Below are positions 39,052 to 49,818 of a stretch of 64,000 nucleotides of DNA, in pieces. The position numbers were made by a program, and so were the translations under genes. Within the stretch, counting starts at the first letter, position 1; each line of letters begins with the position of its first letter. Where the stretch lies: assembly GCF_900996245.1 (NCBI RefSeq), contig NZ_CAAJGK010000038.1:1-64000 (forward strand), read 5' to 3'. Source of the stretch: Paraburkholderia sp. BCC1886 (lineage in GTDB: Bacteria; Pseudomonadota; Gammaproteobacteria; Burkholderiales; Burkholderiaceae). Below the pieces are notes generated by a model. The model saw only the letters and a list, made by a program, of their open reading frames with translations. It was not told the DNA's origin and ran no database searches.

Positions 39052-40068
39052 TCAAGCCACCGGCTCCCAGCTCAAAACAATTTTGCCGACGTGTGTGCTG
39101 CTTTCCATCAACGCATGCGCCTCGGCCGCCTGCGCCGCGTCGAACACGCGATGCACCACGGGCTTGATACGTCCCTCTTCGATCAGCGGCCACACGCGCT
39201 CCTTGAGCTGCGCGGCGATCTTCGCCTTGAATTCGACCGGCCGCGGACGCAGCGTCGAGCCCGTCAAGGTCAGCCGGCGCCGCAGCACTTCGCTCAGGTT
39301 GAGCTCCGCTTTCGCACCGCCCAGCAAAGCGATCACGACGACGCGTCCGCCATCGGCCAGCGCCGTCAGCTCGCGCGAGACATAGCTGCCCGCGACCATG
39401 TCGAGAATCACGTCGACGCCTCGATCGTTCGTGAGCGACTTCACCACCTCGACGAAATCTTCGGTGTTGTAGTTGATGGCGCGTTCGGCGCCGAGCGCTT
39501 CGCATGCGCGGCACTTCTCCTCCGAGCCCGCCGTCGCGAACACCCGATATCCCATTGCGTGCGCAATCTGGATCGCCGTCACGCCGATTCCGCTGGAGCC
39601 GCCCTGCACGAGCAGCGTTTCGTTCGGAGCGCCCTCACCGTGACCCAACTGCGCGCGGTCGAACACATTGCTCCAGACCGTGAAGAACGTCTCGGGCAGC
39701 GACGCCGCCTCGACATTCGTCAAACCGGCCGGCACGGGCAGGCACTGCAAAAGCGGCGCGCTCGCGTACTCCGCGTAACCACCGCCGGCGAGCAGCGCAC
39801 ACACACGATCGCCAATTTTCAGACCGAACGGATTGTGCTTTTCGTCGATCGTCCCGCCGACGATCTCGCCCGCCACTTCCAGCCCCGGCAGATCCGACGC
39901 GCCCGGCGGCGGCGCATACGCGCCCTTGCGCTGAAACACATCGGGACGGTTGATACCGGCGGCGGCCACCTTGATCAGCACCTCGCCCGCTTGCGGCTGC
40001 GGCGTCGGGCGCTCGGCCAGCTTCAACACCTCGGGCGCACCGAATTCGGTGATTTCGATCGCTTTCAT
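39052..40068 (-). CDS. NAD(P)H-quinone oxidoreductase, PIG3-like zinc-free alcohol dehydrogenase family
   Basis: 338 residues of the medium-chain dehydrogenase/reductase fold. VQGGSSGIGVTAIQIAHA (about 153-170) is the NADPH-binding Rossmann motif. No structural or catalytic zinc ligands are seen, which fits quinone oxidoreductases. QRKGAYAPPPGASDLPGLEVAG is typical of the PIG3/TP53I3 branch. A GGAG site lies about 10 bases before the ATG. It is downstream of pnp but separated from it by a terminator. Confidence 0.88.
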   Translation of the reverse strand: MKAIEITEFGAPEVLKLAERPTPQPQAGEVLIKVAAAGINRPDVFQRKGAYAPPPGASDLPGLEVAGEIVGGTIDEKHNPFGLKIGDRVCALLAGGGYAEYASAPLLQCLPVPAGLTNVEAASLPETFFTVWSNVFDRAQLGHGEGAPNETLLVQGGSSGIGVTAIQIAHAMGYRVFATAGSEEKCRACEALGAERAINYNTEDFVEVVKSLTNDRGVDVILDMVAGSYVSRELTALADGGRVVVIALLGGAKAELNLSEVLRRRLTLTGSTLRPRPVEFKAKIAAQLKERVWPLIEEGRIKPVVHRVFDAAQAAEAHALMESSTHVGKIVLSWEPVA

Positions 40069-40195
40069 CTGTGTTCACTCCAAGATTGGATTGCATTGAA
40101 ACGGCTCGAACCGCCAAGCCAACGCGGGCATCCCGCCGGACAGAGTAACCGCTTCTGCCCCGGCCGTTCGCAATGCAATCCACCCTGCACTTCAT

Positions 40196-40232
40196 GAAAA
40201 AACGGCCGGCGCGCATTCGCGCTGCCGGCCGT
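40196..40232 (-). terminator. Terminator after pnp
   Basis: ACGGCCGGC (40202-40210) pairs with GCCGGCCGT (40224-40232), with an inner GCGC/GCGC extension. On the minus strand it ends in TTTTTT. Confidence 0.88.
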
Positions 40233-40247
40233 CGCCCTGCTACCGCA

Positions 40248-42395
40248 TTACTGCGGCGTCGGTTCGCCTTGCGGCGCGCCGTTGCCGGCGTCGTTCAACA
40301 ACGCCTTGGCCGACAAACGCACGCGGCCCTTTTCGTCCGTCTGGATGACCTTGACCTTCACTTGCTGGCCGTCCTTCAGGTAGTCGTTGATGTCCTTGAT
40401 ACGCTCGTTGGCGATTTCGGAGATATGCAGTAGACCGTCCTTGCCCGGCAGGATGTTCACGATCGCGCCGAAATCGAGCAGCTTGAGCACGGTGCCTTCG
40501 TAGACCTGGCCCACTTCGACTTCCAGCGTGATGTTCTCGATGCGCTTCTTCGCTTCGGCCATGCCTTCGCTGCTCGTGCTCGCGATGGTCACCACGCCGT
40601 CGTCCGAAATATCGATCGTCGTGCCGGTTTCTTCGGTCAGCGCGCGGATCACCGAACCGCCCTTGCCGATCACGTCGCGGATCTTTTCCGGATTGATCTT
40701 GATGGTGATCATGCGCGGCGCGTAGTCCGACAGCACCGTGTTCGCACCCGACACCGCCGAGCTCATCTTGCCGAGGATATGCAGACGGCCTTCCTTCGCT
40801 TGCGCGAGCGCGACCTGCATGATTTCCTTGGTGATGCCCTGGATCTTGATGTCCATCTGCAGCGCGGTCACGCCTTGTTCCGTACCTGCCACCTTGAAGT
40901 CCATGTCGCCGAGGTGATCTTCGTCGCCGAGGATGTCGGTCAGCACGGCAAACTTGTTGCCTTCCAGAATCAGACCCATGGCGATGCCGGCGACGTGCGC
41001 CTTCATCGGCACGCCAGCGTCCATCAGCGCGAGGCAGCCGCCGCACACCGAAGCCATCGACGAAGAACCGTTCGATTCCGTGATTTCCGACACGACGCGA
41101 ATCGAGTAGCCGAATTCGTCGGCGCCCGGGAGGCAAGCCGCCAATGCGCGCTTGGCCAGACGGCCGTGACCGATTTCACGGCGCTTCGGCGAACCGACGC
41201 GACCCGTTTCGCCGGTCGCGAACGGCGGCATGTTGTAGTGAAGCATGAAGCGTTCGCGGTACTCGCCTTCGAGCGCGTCGATGTTCTGCTCGTCGCCCTT
41301 GGTGCCGAGCGTGGCCACCACGAGTGCCTGCGTTTCGCCGCGCGTGAACAGCGCCGAACCGTGCGTACGCGGCAGCACGCCGGTACGGATTTCGATCGGG
41401 CGGACGGTGCGCGTGTCGCGGCCGTCGATACGCGGTTCGCCGTCCAGAATCTGGGTACGGACGATTTTCGCTTCGATGTCGAACAGCACATTGCCGACGG
41501 TTGCCTTGTCGGCCGCCACCGAGCCGCTGGCTGCCGCGTCTTCTTCCAGCTTCGCCGACGTCGCTGCGTAGACTTCCTTCAGCTTGGTCGAGCGAGCCTG
41601 CTTGTCGCGAATCTGATAAGCGGCGAGCAGGTCGGCTTGCGCCAGTTCCGCCACGCGTGCGATCAGCGGTTCGTTCTTCGCGGCCGGCTTCCAGTCCCAT
41701 TCCGGCTTGCCGCCTTCGCGAACCAGTTCGTGGATTGCGTCGATCGCGATCTGCATCTGCTCATGGCCGAACACCACGGCGCCGAGCATCACTTCTTCGG
41801 TCAGTTGCTGCGCTTCCGATTCCACCATCAGCACCGCGCGCTCCGTACCGGCGACGATCAGGTCGAGCGCCGATTCCTTCATTTGCGGACGCGTCGGGTT
41901 CAACACGAATTCGTTGTTGATGTAGGCGACGCGGGCTGCGCCGACCGGGCCGTTGAACGGCAGACCGGACACGGCCAGCGCTGCCGACGCGCCGATCAGC
42001 GCGGGAATGTCGGCGGGAATTTCGGGGTTCAGCGACAGGACGTGGATCACGACCTGGACTTCGTTGTAGAAGCCTTCCGGGAACAGCGGGCGCAGCGGAC
42101 GGTCGATCAGGCGCGAAATCAGCGTTTCGCCTTCCGACGGACGGCCTTCACGGCGGAAGAAGCCGCCCGGAATCTTGCCGGCGGCGTAGGTTTTTTCGAG
42201 GTAATCGACGGTCAGCGGGAAGAAGTCCTGACCCGGCTTGGCGGTCTTGGCGCCGACCACGGTCGCCAGAATGACGGTGTCTTCGACGTCGACGATCACC
42301 GCACCGCTTGCCTGACGGGCGATTTCGCCCGTTTCGAGGCGAACGTTATGTTGGCCCCATTTGAATTCTTTGACGATCTTATTGAACATAGTCAT
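40248..42395 (-). CDS. pnp: Polyribonucleotide nucleotidyltransferase (PNPase)
   Basis: 715 residues. Two RNase PH-like domains (about 10-230 and 310-550), a KH domain (about 556-615, [15 protein letters not shown]) and an S1 domain (about 622-692, [20 protein letters not shown]) are in the standard order. It degrades RNA phosphorolytically from the 3' end and is part of the degradosome in many bacteria. GAGGAAAA lies before the ATG at 42393-42395. It follows rpsO, as in E. coli, and its leader contains a long hairpin consistent with RNase III-dependent autocontrol. Confidence 0.97.
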   Translation of the reverse strand: MTMFNKIVKEFKWGQHNVRLETGEIARQASGAVIVDVEDTVILATVVGAKTAKPGQDFFPLTVDYLEKTYAAGKIPGGFFRREGRPSEGETLISRLIDRPLRPLFPEGFYNEVQVVIHVLSLNPEIPADIPALIGASAALAVSGLPFNGPVGAARVAYINNEFVLNPTRPQMKESALDLIVAGTERAVLMVESEAQQLTEEVMLGAVVFGHEQMQIAIDAIHELVREGGKPEWDWKPAAKNEPLIARVAELAQADLLAAYQIRDKQARSTKLKEVYAATSAKLEEDAAASGSVAADKATVGNVLFDIEAKIVRTQILDGEPRIDGRDTRTVRPIEIRTGVLPRTHGSALFTRGETQALVVATLGTKGDEQNIDALEGEYRERFMLHYNMPPFATGETGRVGSPKRREIGHGRLAKRALAACLPGADEFGYSIRVVSEITESNGSSSMASVCGGCLALMDAGVPMKAHVAGIAMGLILEGNKFAVLTDILGDEDHLGDMDFKVAGTEQGVTALQMDIKIQGITKEIMQVALAQAKEGRLHILGKMSSAVSGANTVLSDYAPRMITIKINPEKIRDVIGKGGSVIRALTEETGTTIDISDDGVVTIASTSSEGMAEAKKRIENITLEVEVGQVYEGTVLKLLDFGAIVNILPGKDGLLHISEIANERIKDINDYLKDGQQVKVKVIQTDEKGRVRLSAKALLNDAGNGAPQGEPTPQ

Positions 42396-42475
42396 TGCTT
42401 TTCCTCTTCGTAATGCCGCGCGGACCAGAAGCGGCGCGGCAACGCCAGGACCGGCGCCGCATGGGAAGAGTCGTG

Positions 42476-42539
42476 TTATGCCATTCCAGAGAACCACGCT
42501 CTACGTGAAGTACGCGCGCGAACCGCTGGAATGACACAA
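42476..42539 (-). promoter_or_regulatory. pnp leader hairpin, candidate RNase III processing site
   Basis: Arms 42476-42489 and 42526-42539 form a 14-bp stem in the minus-strand RNA, with two G-U pairs and a 36-base loop, about 80 bases ahead of the pnp start. In E. coli a comparable stem is cut by RNase III and allows PNPase to repress its own mRNA. The same role here is inferred. Confidence 0.6.
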
Positions 42540-42711
42540 GGCTCCGCCCTGAAGCCCGGCCGTGTTTCTCTGCTTTGCTGCCTGTTCTACTGCACTTTTC
42601 CTGCGCTTTTCCTACTGCTTTCCTGCGCTTTTTCCGATTCCCGCCGCACGAACCGACACACTGCCGCGGAACCCGGACGATGTGCGTCACATGAAGCACA
42701 CCGTGCAAAAA

Positions 42712-42746
42712 CAAAATGCCTGTATCAGCGAAACTGACACAGGCAT
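42712..42746 (-). terminator. rpsO terminator
   Basis: A 13-bp stem with one wobble pair (42716-42728 and 42734-42746), a 5-base loop, and then a T-rich tail (TTTTGTTTTTG) on the minus strand. Partial read-through into pnp would be expected. Confidence 0.8.
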
Positions 42747-42766
42747 CTTGCTGAACGACTGGCCGA

Positions 42767-43039
42767 TTACTTACGCAGACCCAGCTTTTCGATCAGTGCG
42801 CGGTAACGATCCGCGTCCTTACCCTTCAGGTAGTCGAGCAGCTTGCGACGGCGGCTCACCATGCGCAGCAGACCGCGGCGGCTGTGGTGGTCTTTGGTGT
42901 GGGCTTTGAAGTGAACGGTCAGTTCGTTGATGCGGGTCGTGAGCAGCGCGACCTGAACTTCGGGGGAGCCGGTGTCGTTGGCTGCGCGTGCATATTGCGC
43001 AACGACCTCGGACTTCTTGCTTGTTTCAACTGCGGACAT
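42767..43039 (-). CDS. rpsO: 30S ribosomal protein S15
   Basis: 90 residues, the usual size. [17 protein letters not shown] and [20 protein letters not shown] are the family signature. It binds 16S rRNA helices 20-22 early in 30S assembly. AAGGAA precedes the ATG at 43037-43039. The leader of about 150 bases could carry S15 autocontrol, but no specific fold was recognised. Confidence 0.98.
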   Translation of the reverse strand: MSAVETSKKSEVVAQYARAANDTGSPEVQVALLTTRINELTVHFKAHTKDHHSRRGLLRMVSRRRKLLDYLKGKDADRYRALIEKLGLRK

Positions 43040-43195
43040 GTCGATTTCCTTGAGAACTAGACAGGCGGTCACGGAAGAAAGGCCGTGCCGTGGGTTACCC
43101 GTTTAGCGTGCTGTCCAGATGGCTACCTGCTGCAACTTCTTCTACAAGCAGCGCCTGAACCAGCCCGCCTGACAACGGGACGCGTATTGTAGCAC

Positions 43196-43224
43196 AGCGC
43201 AACCGGCCCGCGAACCCTGCTGTA
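43196..43224 (-). promoter_or_regulatory. Candidate rpsO promoter (extended -10)
   Basis: On the minus strand TGCTACAAT is an extended -10 (TACAAT at 43196-43201). The -35 at 43219-43224 is poor (TTCGCG). It would start transcription about 150 bases before rpsO. Confidence 0.5.
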
Positions 43225-43277
43225 CCGGGGCGATGGAGCCATTCGGCGGTCCGGCGGCGCAGCGGCGCAGCGGCGCT

Positions 43278-44597
43278 TCAGGGCCGCACCATCCGGCAAG
43301 TCGTCGGCAGAACCGTGCGCGCGGCCGGCAACGCCACCACCGTGCGGAATCCATAACCCGAGCCTTCGTTGTCGAACTTGACGCCGGGCGTGCCGACTTT
43401 AGCCATCTCCATGACGTAGAGCGGCTGGATCAGCTGATGGTCGTCGGCGCGCATCGACGATCCATGAAAACCGTTGTCAAACCGGATGCCTTCGAGCGCG
43501 TGCGCGACCGCCGTGGGATCGGCGCTGCCGGCGCGCGTCATGGCGGCGGCGAGGGTTTCGATCATCAGCGGCATGCGCAGCACCGGGTAATCGTCCTGCG
43601 CAGCGGGAAAGCGCGCGCGAAACGCGCCATACCAGGCGTCGGAGGCCGCGCCGCCCGCGTTCGGATGCCACTCCGCCACCGCGATCACGTGCCCCACGCC
43701 GGCGTCGCCCAAGGCAGCCGGCGCGCCGAGACTGTTGCCATAGAACGTGTAGAACTTCGTGTCCAGCCCCTGCTCGCGCGCCGCCTTCACCAGCAGCGTG
43801 AGATCGTTGCCCCAGTTGCCGGTGATCACCGCATCGGCGCCGCTCGTGCGAATCTTGGCGATATACGGCGCGAAATCCTTCACGCGGCCAATCGGATGAA
43901 ATTCGTCGCCGACCACCGTGATGTCCGGCCGTTTGGCCGCGAGCGCCGACCGCGCGAGACTGCTGACGTCGTGACCGAAGCTGTAGTCCTGATTCAGCAG
44001 ATAAACCTTCTTCACCGACCGGTCGCGCTCGATCACATCGGCCAGTGCATCCATGCGCATGCCGGCATGCGCGTCGAAACGGAAATGCCAGAAACTGCAG
44101 GCGGCATTGGTCAGTGCGGGGTCGTCGGCGGAATAGTTGAGGAACAGCACGCGATTGCCGGGCTCACGGCTGTTCTGCTTGTCGATCGCGCCGATCAGCG
44201 CCGCCGCGACCGCCGAGCTGTTGCCTTGCATGACATAGCCGATGTGACGGTCGGTGGCCGCGCGCAACTGCGTGAGCGCCGCTTCGGTGCTGCCCTTGCT
44301 GTCGAGCACGACCAGTTCGAGCGGATGCGCGCCGTCGGCGAGCTTGACGCCGCCTTGCGCATTCACCTGTTCGACGCCGAAGCGCAGGTTGCGCTCGACC
44401 GCCGCGCCGGCATTGGCAAACGGACCGGACATACCTTCGATCAGCGCCAGTTGAATGGGTGCGCCCGTGGCGCTGGCGGCGTTGCCCGCTGCGTTGCTCG
44501 CTGCATGCGCCGACGTCATCGACCACGCAGCCAGCACCACCGCTGCCGCTACGGCTGCTGCGCGCGCCACGCGCGTTCTACCTCGCCACCTCACCAT
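43278..44597 (-). CDS. ABC transporter periplasmic substrate-binding protein, branched-chain amino acid type
   Basis: 439 residues. Residues 1-32 are a signal peptide (AAAVAAAVVLAAWSM ... SAHAA). The rest is a type I periplasmic binding fold of the LivJ/Peripla_BP_6 kind (IQLALIEGMSGPFANAG, LLNQDYSFGHDVSS, DAVITGNWGNDLTLLVKAA). No permease or ATPase genes are near, so it either uses distant components or has a sensory role. The ligand is unknown. Convergent or divergent neighbours suggest a single-gene unit. Confidence 0.83.
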   Translation of the reverse strand: MVRWRGRTRVARAAAVAAAVVLAAWSMTSAHAASNAAGNAASATGAPIQLALIEGMSGPFANAGAAVERNLRFGVEQVNAQGGVKLADGAHPLELVVLDSKGSTEAALTQLRAATDRHIGYVMQGNSSAVAAALIGAIDKQNSREPGNRVLFLNYSADDPALTNAACSFWHFRFDAHAGMRMDALADVIERDRSVKKVYLLNQDYSFGHDVSSLARSALAAKRPDITVVGDEFHPIGRVKDFAPYIAKIRTSGADAVITGNWGNDLTLLVKAAREQGLDTKFYTFYGNSLGAPAALGDAGVGHVIAVAEWHPNAGGAASDAWYGAFRARFPAAQDDYPVLRMPLMIETLAAAMTRAGSADPTAVAHALEGIRFDNGFHGSSMRADDHQLIQPLYVMEMAKVGTPGVKFDNEGSGYGFRTVVALPAARTVLPTTCRMVRP

Positions 44598-44762
44598 CGT
44601 GCCTGCCCCACTCGATTCGTCGAAGCGCGGATCATAGGTCGTTCAGGACGGAATAAGCAAGCTGGGCGCGGTGCCACAATGCCGAGCTTTTTGTCGGCAG
44701 CGCGTGTCAGAATACGCGTCTCGATGATAACAACCGCTATTCCAATGCCATCGGAGGAATGT

Positions 44763-45305
44763 ATGTTCAACCGCCATCACGCTACGACGGCCGCCGGGCG
44801 CCTGCGCCGCGCGACGCTTGCCTGTCTGGGCGCACTGGCTGCCGTCACCCTCGCCGGCTGTGTGCAGCCGTGGCAGCAATACACCCAGGGCGCGGACGAA
44901 TCGACCATCGTCGCGCGTCTAGGACCGCCACGCGAAGCCTACGACCTGCCCAACGGCGGCAAGCGCCTGATGTGGCCCACCCAGCCGATGGGCGAATTCA
45001 CCACGGCCGCCGACATCGACTCGGCGGGCAAGATCGTCGGCGTACGTCAGGTGCTTCAGGCGAACGAGTTCTATCGGGCCGAAATCGGCAAATGGACGAA
45101 GAGCGACGTGCTGGTGAATTTTGGCCGGCCAGTCGAGACCGCCTACTATCCGCTGATGAAGCGCGAAGTCTGGACCTACCGTTATATGGAAAGCGACGTC
45201 TGGTACATGATGTACAGCTTTTACTTCGACGACCAGGGCATCGTGCGGCTCACGCAGAAAACGCCGGATCCGCTGCATGATCCCGAGCGGCGCGGGATGT
45301 TCTGA
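44763..45305 (+). CDS. Outer-membrane lipoprotein with BamE/SmpA-like repeats
   Basis: 180 residues. The lipobox LAGC (about residues 30-33) follows a signal sequence, so it is a lipoprotein. Two regions with a BamE-like pattern are seen: DESTIVARLGPPREAYDLPNG and SDVLVNFGRPVETAYYPLM. A tyrosine-rich segment (WTYRYMESDVWYMMYSFYF) follows. The role is unknown; the real BamE is usually elsewhere next to fur. GGAGGA lies 6 bases before the ATG. Confidence 0.78.
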   Translation: MFNRHHATTAAGRLRRATLACLGALAAVTLAGCVQPWQQYTQGADESTIVARLGPPREAYDLPNGGKRLMWPTQPMGEFTTAADIDSAGKIVGVRQVLQANEFYRAEIGKWTKSDVLVNFGRPVETAYYPLMKREVWTYRYMESDVWYMMYSFYFDDQGIVRLTQKTPDPLHDPERRGMF

Positions 45306-45317
45306 AGTTTAAAGTCA

Positions 45318-45343
45318 GCTGGCGGCGGCTCCAGGCCGCCAGC
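45318..45343. terminator. Hairpin between convergent genes
   Basis: GCTGGCGGC (45318-45326) and GCCGCCAGC (45335-45343) form a 9-bp stem with an 8-base loop between the lipoprotein gene and leuA. The T-tract is weak on both strands. Confidence 0.55.
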
Positions 45344-45360
45344 CTTCATCTGGAAAAACC

Positions 45361-46908
45361 TTACTCCGAACGCTGCGGATTCAATTTGCTCACGTTCGAA
45401 TGCAGCTTGTTGAGCGCCGAGATATAGGCCTTCGCGGAAGCGGCGACGATATCCGGATCGGTGCCCACGCCGTTGACGATGCGCCCGCTCTTCGACAACC
45501 GCACGGTCACTTCGCCCTGCGCCTGCGTGCCGGTGGTAATCGCGTTCACCGAGTAGAGCAGCAGTTCCGAGCCGCTGCCCACTTCCGTTTCGATCGCATT
45601 GAGCGTGGCGTCCACCGGACCGTTGCCGCGCGCTTCGCCGGTGACCTCGCGCCCTTCCACCGAGAACACGATCTTCGCTTGCGGCTGCTCGCCGGTTTCG
45701 GAACGCTGTGACAGCGACAGGAACTGGTAGTGCTCCTTCTGCTGCGCCTCGGCGGATTCTTCGCTGACGATCGAGATGATGTCCTCGTCGAAGATTTCCG
45801 ACTTGCGATCGGCCAGTTCCTTGAAGCGCGCGAATGCCGCGTTCAGTTCGCCTTCACTTTCGAGCGCGACGCCCAGTTCCTGCAGACGCTGCTTGAATGC
45901 GTTACGCCCCGACAGCTTGCCGAGCACGATCTTGTTCGCGCTCCAGCCCACGTCTTCGGCCCGCATGATCTCGTAGGTGTCGCGCGCTTTGAGCACGCCG
46001 TCCTGGTGAATGCCGGACGCGTGTGCGAACGCATTCGCGCCGACCACCGCCTTGTTCGGCTGCACGACGAAGCCGGTGATCTGCGACACGAGTTTCGAAG
46101 CCGGCACGATCTGCGTGGTGTCGAGTCCGATGTCGAGGCCGAAGTAGTCTTTGCGCGTCTTCACCGCCATCACGATTTCTTCGAGCGACGTATTCCCCGC
46201 CCGCTCGCCCAGACCGTTGATCGTGCACTCGACCTGCCGCGCGCCGCCTATCTGCACGCCGGCGAGCGAGTTGGCCACCGCCATGCCCAGGTCGTTATGG
46301 CAATGCACGGAGAACACCGCCTTGTGCGAGTTCGGAATACGCTCGCGCAGTGTCTTCACGAGTTGGCCGTACAACTCCGGCACGCCGTAGCCGACCGTGT
46401 CCGCGATGTTGATGGTCGTCGCGCCTTCCGCAATCACCGCTTCCAGCACGCGGCACAGGAAGTCCATGTCGGAGCGGCTGCCGTCTTCCGGCGAGAACTC
46501 GACGTCGTCGGTGAATTTGCGGGCAAAGCGCACCGCGAGGCGCGCCTGCTCGAACACCTGGTCCGCCGTCATGCGCAGCTTCTTTTCCATATGCAACGGC
46601 GACGTCGCGATGAATGTGTGGATACGGAAATGATCGGCCGGCTTCAGCGCGTCGGCGGCACGTTGAATATCCTTGTCGTTCGCGCGGGCCAGCGAGCAGA
46701 TGGTGCTGTCCTTGATCATGCCGGCGATGGTCTGGATCGCGTCGAAGTCGCCATTCGAACTGGCCGCGAAACCGGCCTCGATCACGTCGACTTTCATCCG
46801 CTCGAGCTGCTTGGCGATGCGGATTTTCTCTTCTTTCGTCATCGATGCGCCGGGCGATTGCTCGCCGTCGCGCAAGGTAGTGTCGAATATGATGAGCTTG
46901 TCGGACAT
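45361..46908 (-). CDS. leuA: 2-isopropylmalate synthase
   Basis: 515 residues. [16 protein letters not shown] at 8-23 is the catalytic and metal-binding start of the TIM barrel, and [14 protein letters not shown] holds further metal ligands. The C-terminal regulatory domain (about 390-510) binds leucine in known enzymes. It condenses acetyl-CoA with 2-oxoisovalerate, the first leucine-specific step. An AGGAGA site is 6 bases before the ATG. It is 117 bases after pssA, with a terminator between them, so it probably has its own promoter. Confidence 0.96.
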   Translation of the reverse strand: MSDKLIIFDTTLRDGEQSPGASMTKEEKIRIAKQLERMKVDVIEAGFAASSNGDFDAIQTIAGMIKDSTICSLARANDKDIQRAADALKPADHFRIHTFIATSPLHMEKKLRMTADQVFEQARLAVRFARKFTDDVEFSPEDGSRSDMDFLCRVLEAVIAEGATTINIADTVGYGVPELYGQLVKTLRERIPNSHKAVFSVHCHNDLGMAVANSLAGVQIGGARQVECTINGLGERAGNTSLEEIVMAVKTRKDYFGLDIGLDTTQIVPASKLVSQITGFVVQPNKAVVGANAFAHASGIHQDGVLKARDTYEIMRAEDVGWSANKIVLGKLSGRNAFKQRLQELGVALESEGELNAAFARFKELADRKSEIFDEDIISIVSEESAEAQQKEHYQFLSLSQRSETGEQPQAKIVFSVEGREVTGEARGNGPVDATLNAIETEVGSGSELLLYSVNAITTGTQAQGEVTVRLSKSGRIVNGVGTDPDIVAASAKAYISALNKLHSNVSKLNPQRSE

Positions 46909-47018
46909 GTCGTGTCTCCTGAGGAGTCGTTCGATGGGGATCGGATATTGGAATAGTTGCGCCGCCCGCAGGCGGCGTTAAGCGGTTCAGCCGTTCAAAC
47001 TGCGCCCAGTCGAGCGCG

Positions 47019-47045
47019 AAAAAAACTAGCGGTCGCGAACGACCG
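47019..47045 (-). terminator. Terminator overlapping the 3' end of pssA
   Basis: On the minus strand CGGTCG-TTCG-CGACCG (47030-47045) is a 6-bp stem with a UUCG tetraloop, followed after CTAG by seven T. The stem lies inside the last codons of pssA and the T-tract begins right after the stop codon. Confidence 0.8.
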
Positions 47046-47892
47046 AACGGGCCGGATTCGCCCTGCCGCGCAGTGCCTGGTATCCCCAGAACACATAGCC
47101 CGACAGACCGTACAGCACGAACAGGCCGAACAGCATCAGCGGCGGATCGGACGACACCAGCACGAATGCCACGACCACCAGCAGAATCACGCCGAACGGC
47201 ACGCGATGCCGCACGTCGAGCGCCTTGCCGCTATAGAACGGCGCGTTCGACACCATCGTCACGCCCGCATAGATGGTCAGCACGAATGCGACCCACGGCA
47301 GCCACACCAGCTTGAGCGGCACGCGGTTGTCGGTCGCGAGCCACACGAAGCCGGCAATCAGCGCCGCCGCCGCCGGGCTCGGCATACCCTGGAAGAAGCG
47401 CTTGTCGACCACGCCGATGTTCGTATTGAAGCGCGCGAGCCGCAAAGCCGCGCCCGAACAGTACACGAAGGCCGCGAGCCAACCCCAGCGTCCGAGGTCT
47501 TTCAGAATCCACTCGTACATGACGAGCGCCGGCGCGACGCCGAACGACACCATGTCCGACAGACTGTCGAACTGCTCGCCGAACGCGCTCTGCGTATGCG
47601 TCATGCGAGCGACGCGGCCGTCCATGCCGTCGAGCACCATGGCCACGAAAATCGCGATAGCCGCGATCTCGAAGCGCACGTTCATGGCCTGCACCACGGC
47701 GAAGAAGCCGCAGAACAACGCCGCGGTGGTGAAGGCATTCGGCAGCAGATAAATGCCGCGCTTTCTCAGAAACTGCTGACGCTGGGCGCGCCGGCTATCC
47801 ACCGCGGACTCGCTCACCATCGGCTTGTTGCGGCGGAACGGACGCGGAAGCGGTCCGCTATTACGGGGGCGACGCGGCTTGAATGCGGCCAT
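47026..47892 (-). CDS. pssA: CDP-diacylglycerol-serine O-phosphatidyltransferase
   Basis: 288 residues with about seven membrane helices, the type II (CDP-alcohol phosphotransferase) form. The CDP-OH motif is D91-G92, A95-R96, G105, D109, D113 (DGRVAR, GEQFDSLSD). It makes phosphatidylserine from CDP-diacylglycerol and serine; the product is used by Psd, encoded 24 bases upstream. GGAG is 8 bases before the ATG. Confidence 0.95.
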   Translation of the reverse strand: MAAFKPRRPRNSGPLPRPFRRNKPMVSESAVDSRRAQRQQFLRKRGIYLLPNAFTTAALFCGFFAVVQAMNVRFEIAAIAIFVAMVLDGMDGRVARMTHTQSAFGEQFDSLSDMVSFGVAPALVMYEWILKDLGRWGWLAAFVYCSGAALRLARFNTNIGVVDKRFFQGMPSPAAAALIAGFVWLATDNRVPLKLVWLPWVAFVLTIYAGVTMVSNAPFYSGKALDVRHRVPFGVILLVVVAFVLVSSDPPLMLFGLFVLYGLSGYVFWGYQALRGRANPARSVVRDR

Positions 47893-47916
47893 TCGGGAAA
47901 TCTCCTTGGTGCCGCT

Positions 47917-48555
47917 TTACAGTTCAGCGAGGATCGTGGACGACGCGGACACCTTCTCGCCAATCGACACACGCGGACGGCTGCCCACCGGCAGATACAC
48001 GTCGACGCGCGAGCCGAAGCGGATGAATCCATAGCGCTGGCCACGGCTGAGCGGCTCACCTGCCCGTACGTAGCAAAGAATGCGCCGCGCGATCAACCCG
48101 GCAATCTGCACCGATGTGACAGTCTGGCCGCCGGCCATCTCGATCACCACGGCATTGCGTTCGTTTTCGGTCGAGGCCTTGTCCACGGCGGCGTTCAGGT
48201 ATGCGCCCGGGAAATATTCGACCTTGGAAATGGCGCCGTCGACCGGCGAGCGTTGCGAGTGCACGTTGAACACGTTCATGAACACGCTGATCTTCAGCGC
48301 TTCACGGTTGGCATACGGGTCGTGTGCGGTTTCGACGGCGACGATGCGGCCGTCGGCGGGGCACAGCACCGCGTTGGCCTGTGTCGGGATAGGACGCGCA
48401 GGGTCGCGGAAGAACTGCACCACGAAGATAAGAATGAGCCAGAACAGCCATGCAAAGCCGAATCCCGCGAAGGCATGCACCAGTAAGGCAACGACGGCCG
48501 CGATGGCGATGAACGGCCAGCCTTCTCGCGCGATGATCGGATGAGGATAATTCAT
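47917..48555 (-). CDS. psd: Phosphatidylserine decarboxylase, short (archaeal-like) form
   Basis: 212 residues. An N-terminal hydrophobic pair (about 15-48) anchors it in the membrane. [10 protein letters not shown] contains the self-cleavage Gly181-Ser182 that yields the pyruvoyl group. [16 protein letters not shown] carries the conserved His residues. It makes phosphatidylethanolamine. It lies between ilvC and pssA, as is common in Burkholderiales. Confidence 0.95.
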   Translation of the reverse strand: MNYPHPIIAREGWPFIAIAAVVALLVHAFAGFGFAWLFWLILIFVVQFFRDPARPIPTQANAVLCPADGRIVAVETAHDPYANREALKISVFMNVFNVHSQRSPVDGAISKVEYFPGAYLNAAVDKASTENERNAVVIEMAGGQTVTSVQIAGLIARRILCYVRAGEPLSRGQRYGFIRFGSRVDVYLPVGSRPRVSIGEKVSASSTILAEL

Positions 48556-48591
48556 GGATGGGTTCTGTATTTTGTAAAACCGTAGGATAGC

Positions 48592-48629
48592 AAAAGCCGC
48601 CCAGGGTTCAGCACCCTTGGGCGGCTTTT
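48592..48629 (-). terminator. Terminator after ilvC
   Basis: A 16-bp stem with one bulge (AAAAGCCGCCCAGGGT with ACCCTTGGGCGGCTTTT) and T-run. It separates the ilv genes from psd-pssA. The A/T ends would also allow function on the other strand. Confidence 0.88.
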
Positions 48630-48684
48630 CGACAGGTCCGGCTCGTGCGACCCTGCGCCGCGCCGGACCAAAGCGATGACCCGC

Positions 48685-49710
<1,026 letters not shown>

Positions 49711-49818
49711 TTAGCTAAATTCGATGATTCGGTGAAATTCGGATACTGCAAATGGGGTACTGCGTGGCCGGTTTCGTGCGGGTCGGGCCGGCCTCGACCG
49801 GACGGGATGATCCTGGCG

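Larger units (their letters stand above)
42396..42766 (-). other. rpsO-pnp intergenic region
   Basis: These 371 bases contain the rpsO terminator hairpin (42716-42746) and a long stem in the pnp leader (42476-42539). The rest is without a gene. No separate pnp promoter with good boxes was found. Confidence 0.8.

Noticed and set aside
43233..44740. Long plus-strand frame running into the lipoprotein gene
   Set aside because: It is the antisense of the periplasmic binding protein gene; only the part from 44763 has a ribosome site, signal peptide and lipobox.
46960..46978. Hairpin GCCGCC/GGGCGGC ahead of leuA as an attenuator
   Set aside because: There is no T-run after it on the minus strand and no leader peptide with leucine codons nearby.
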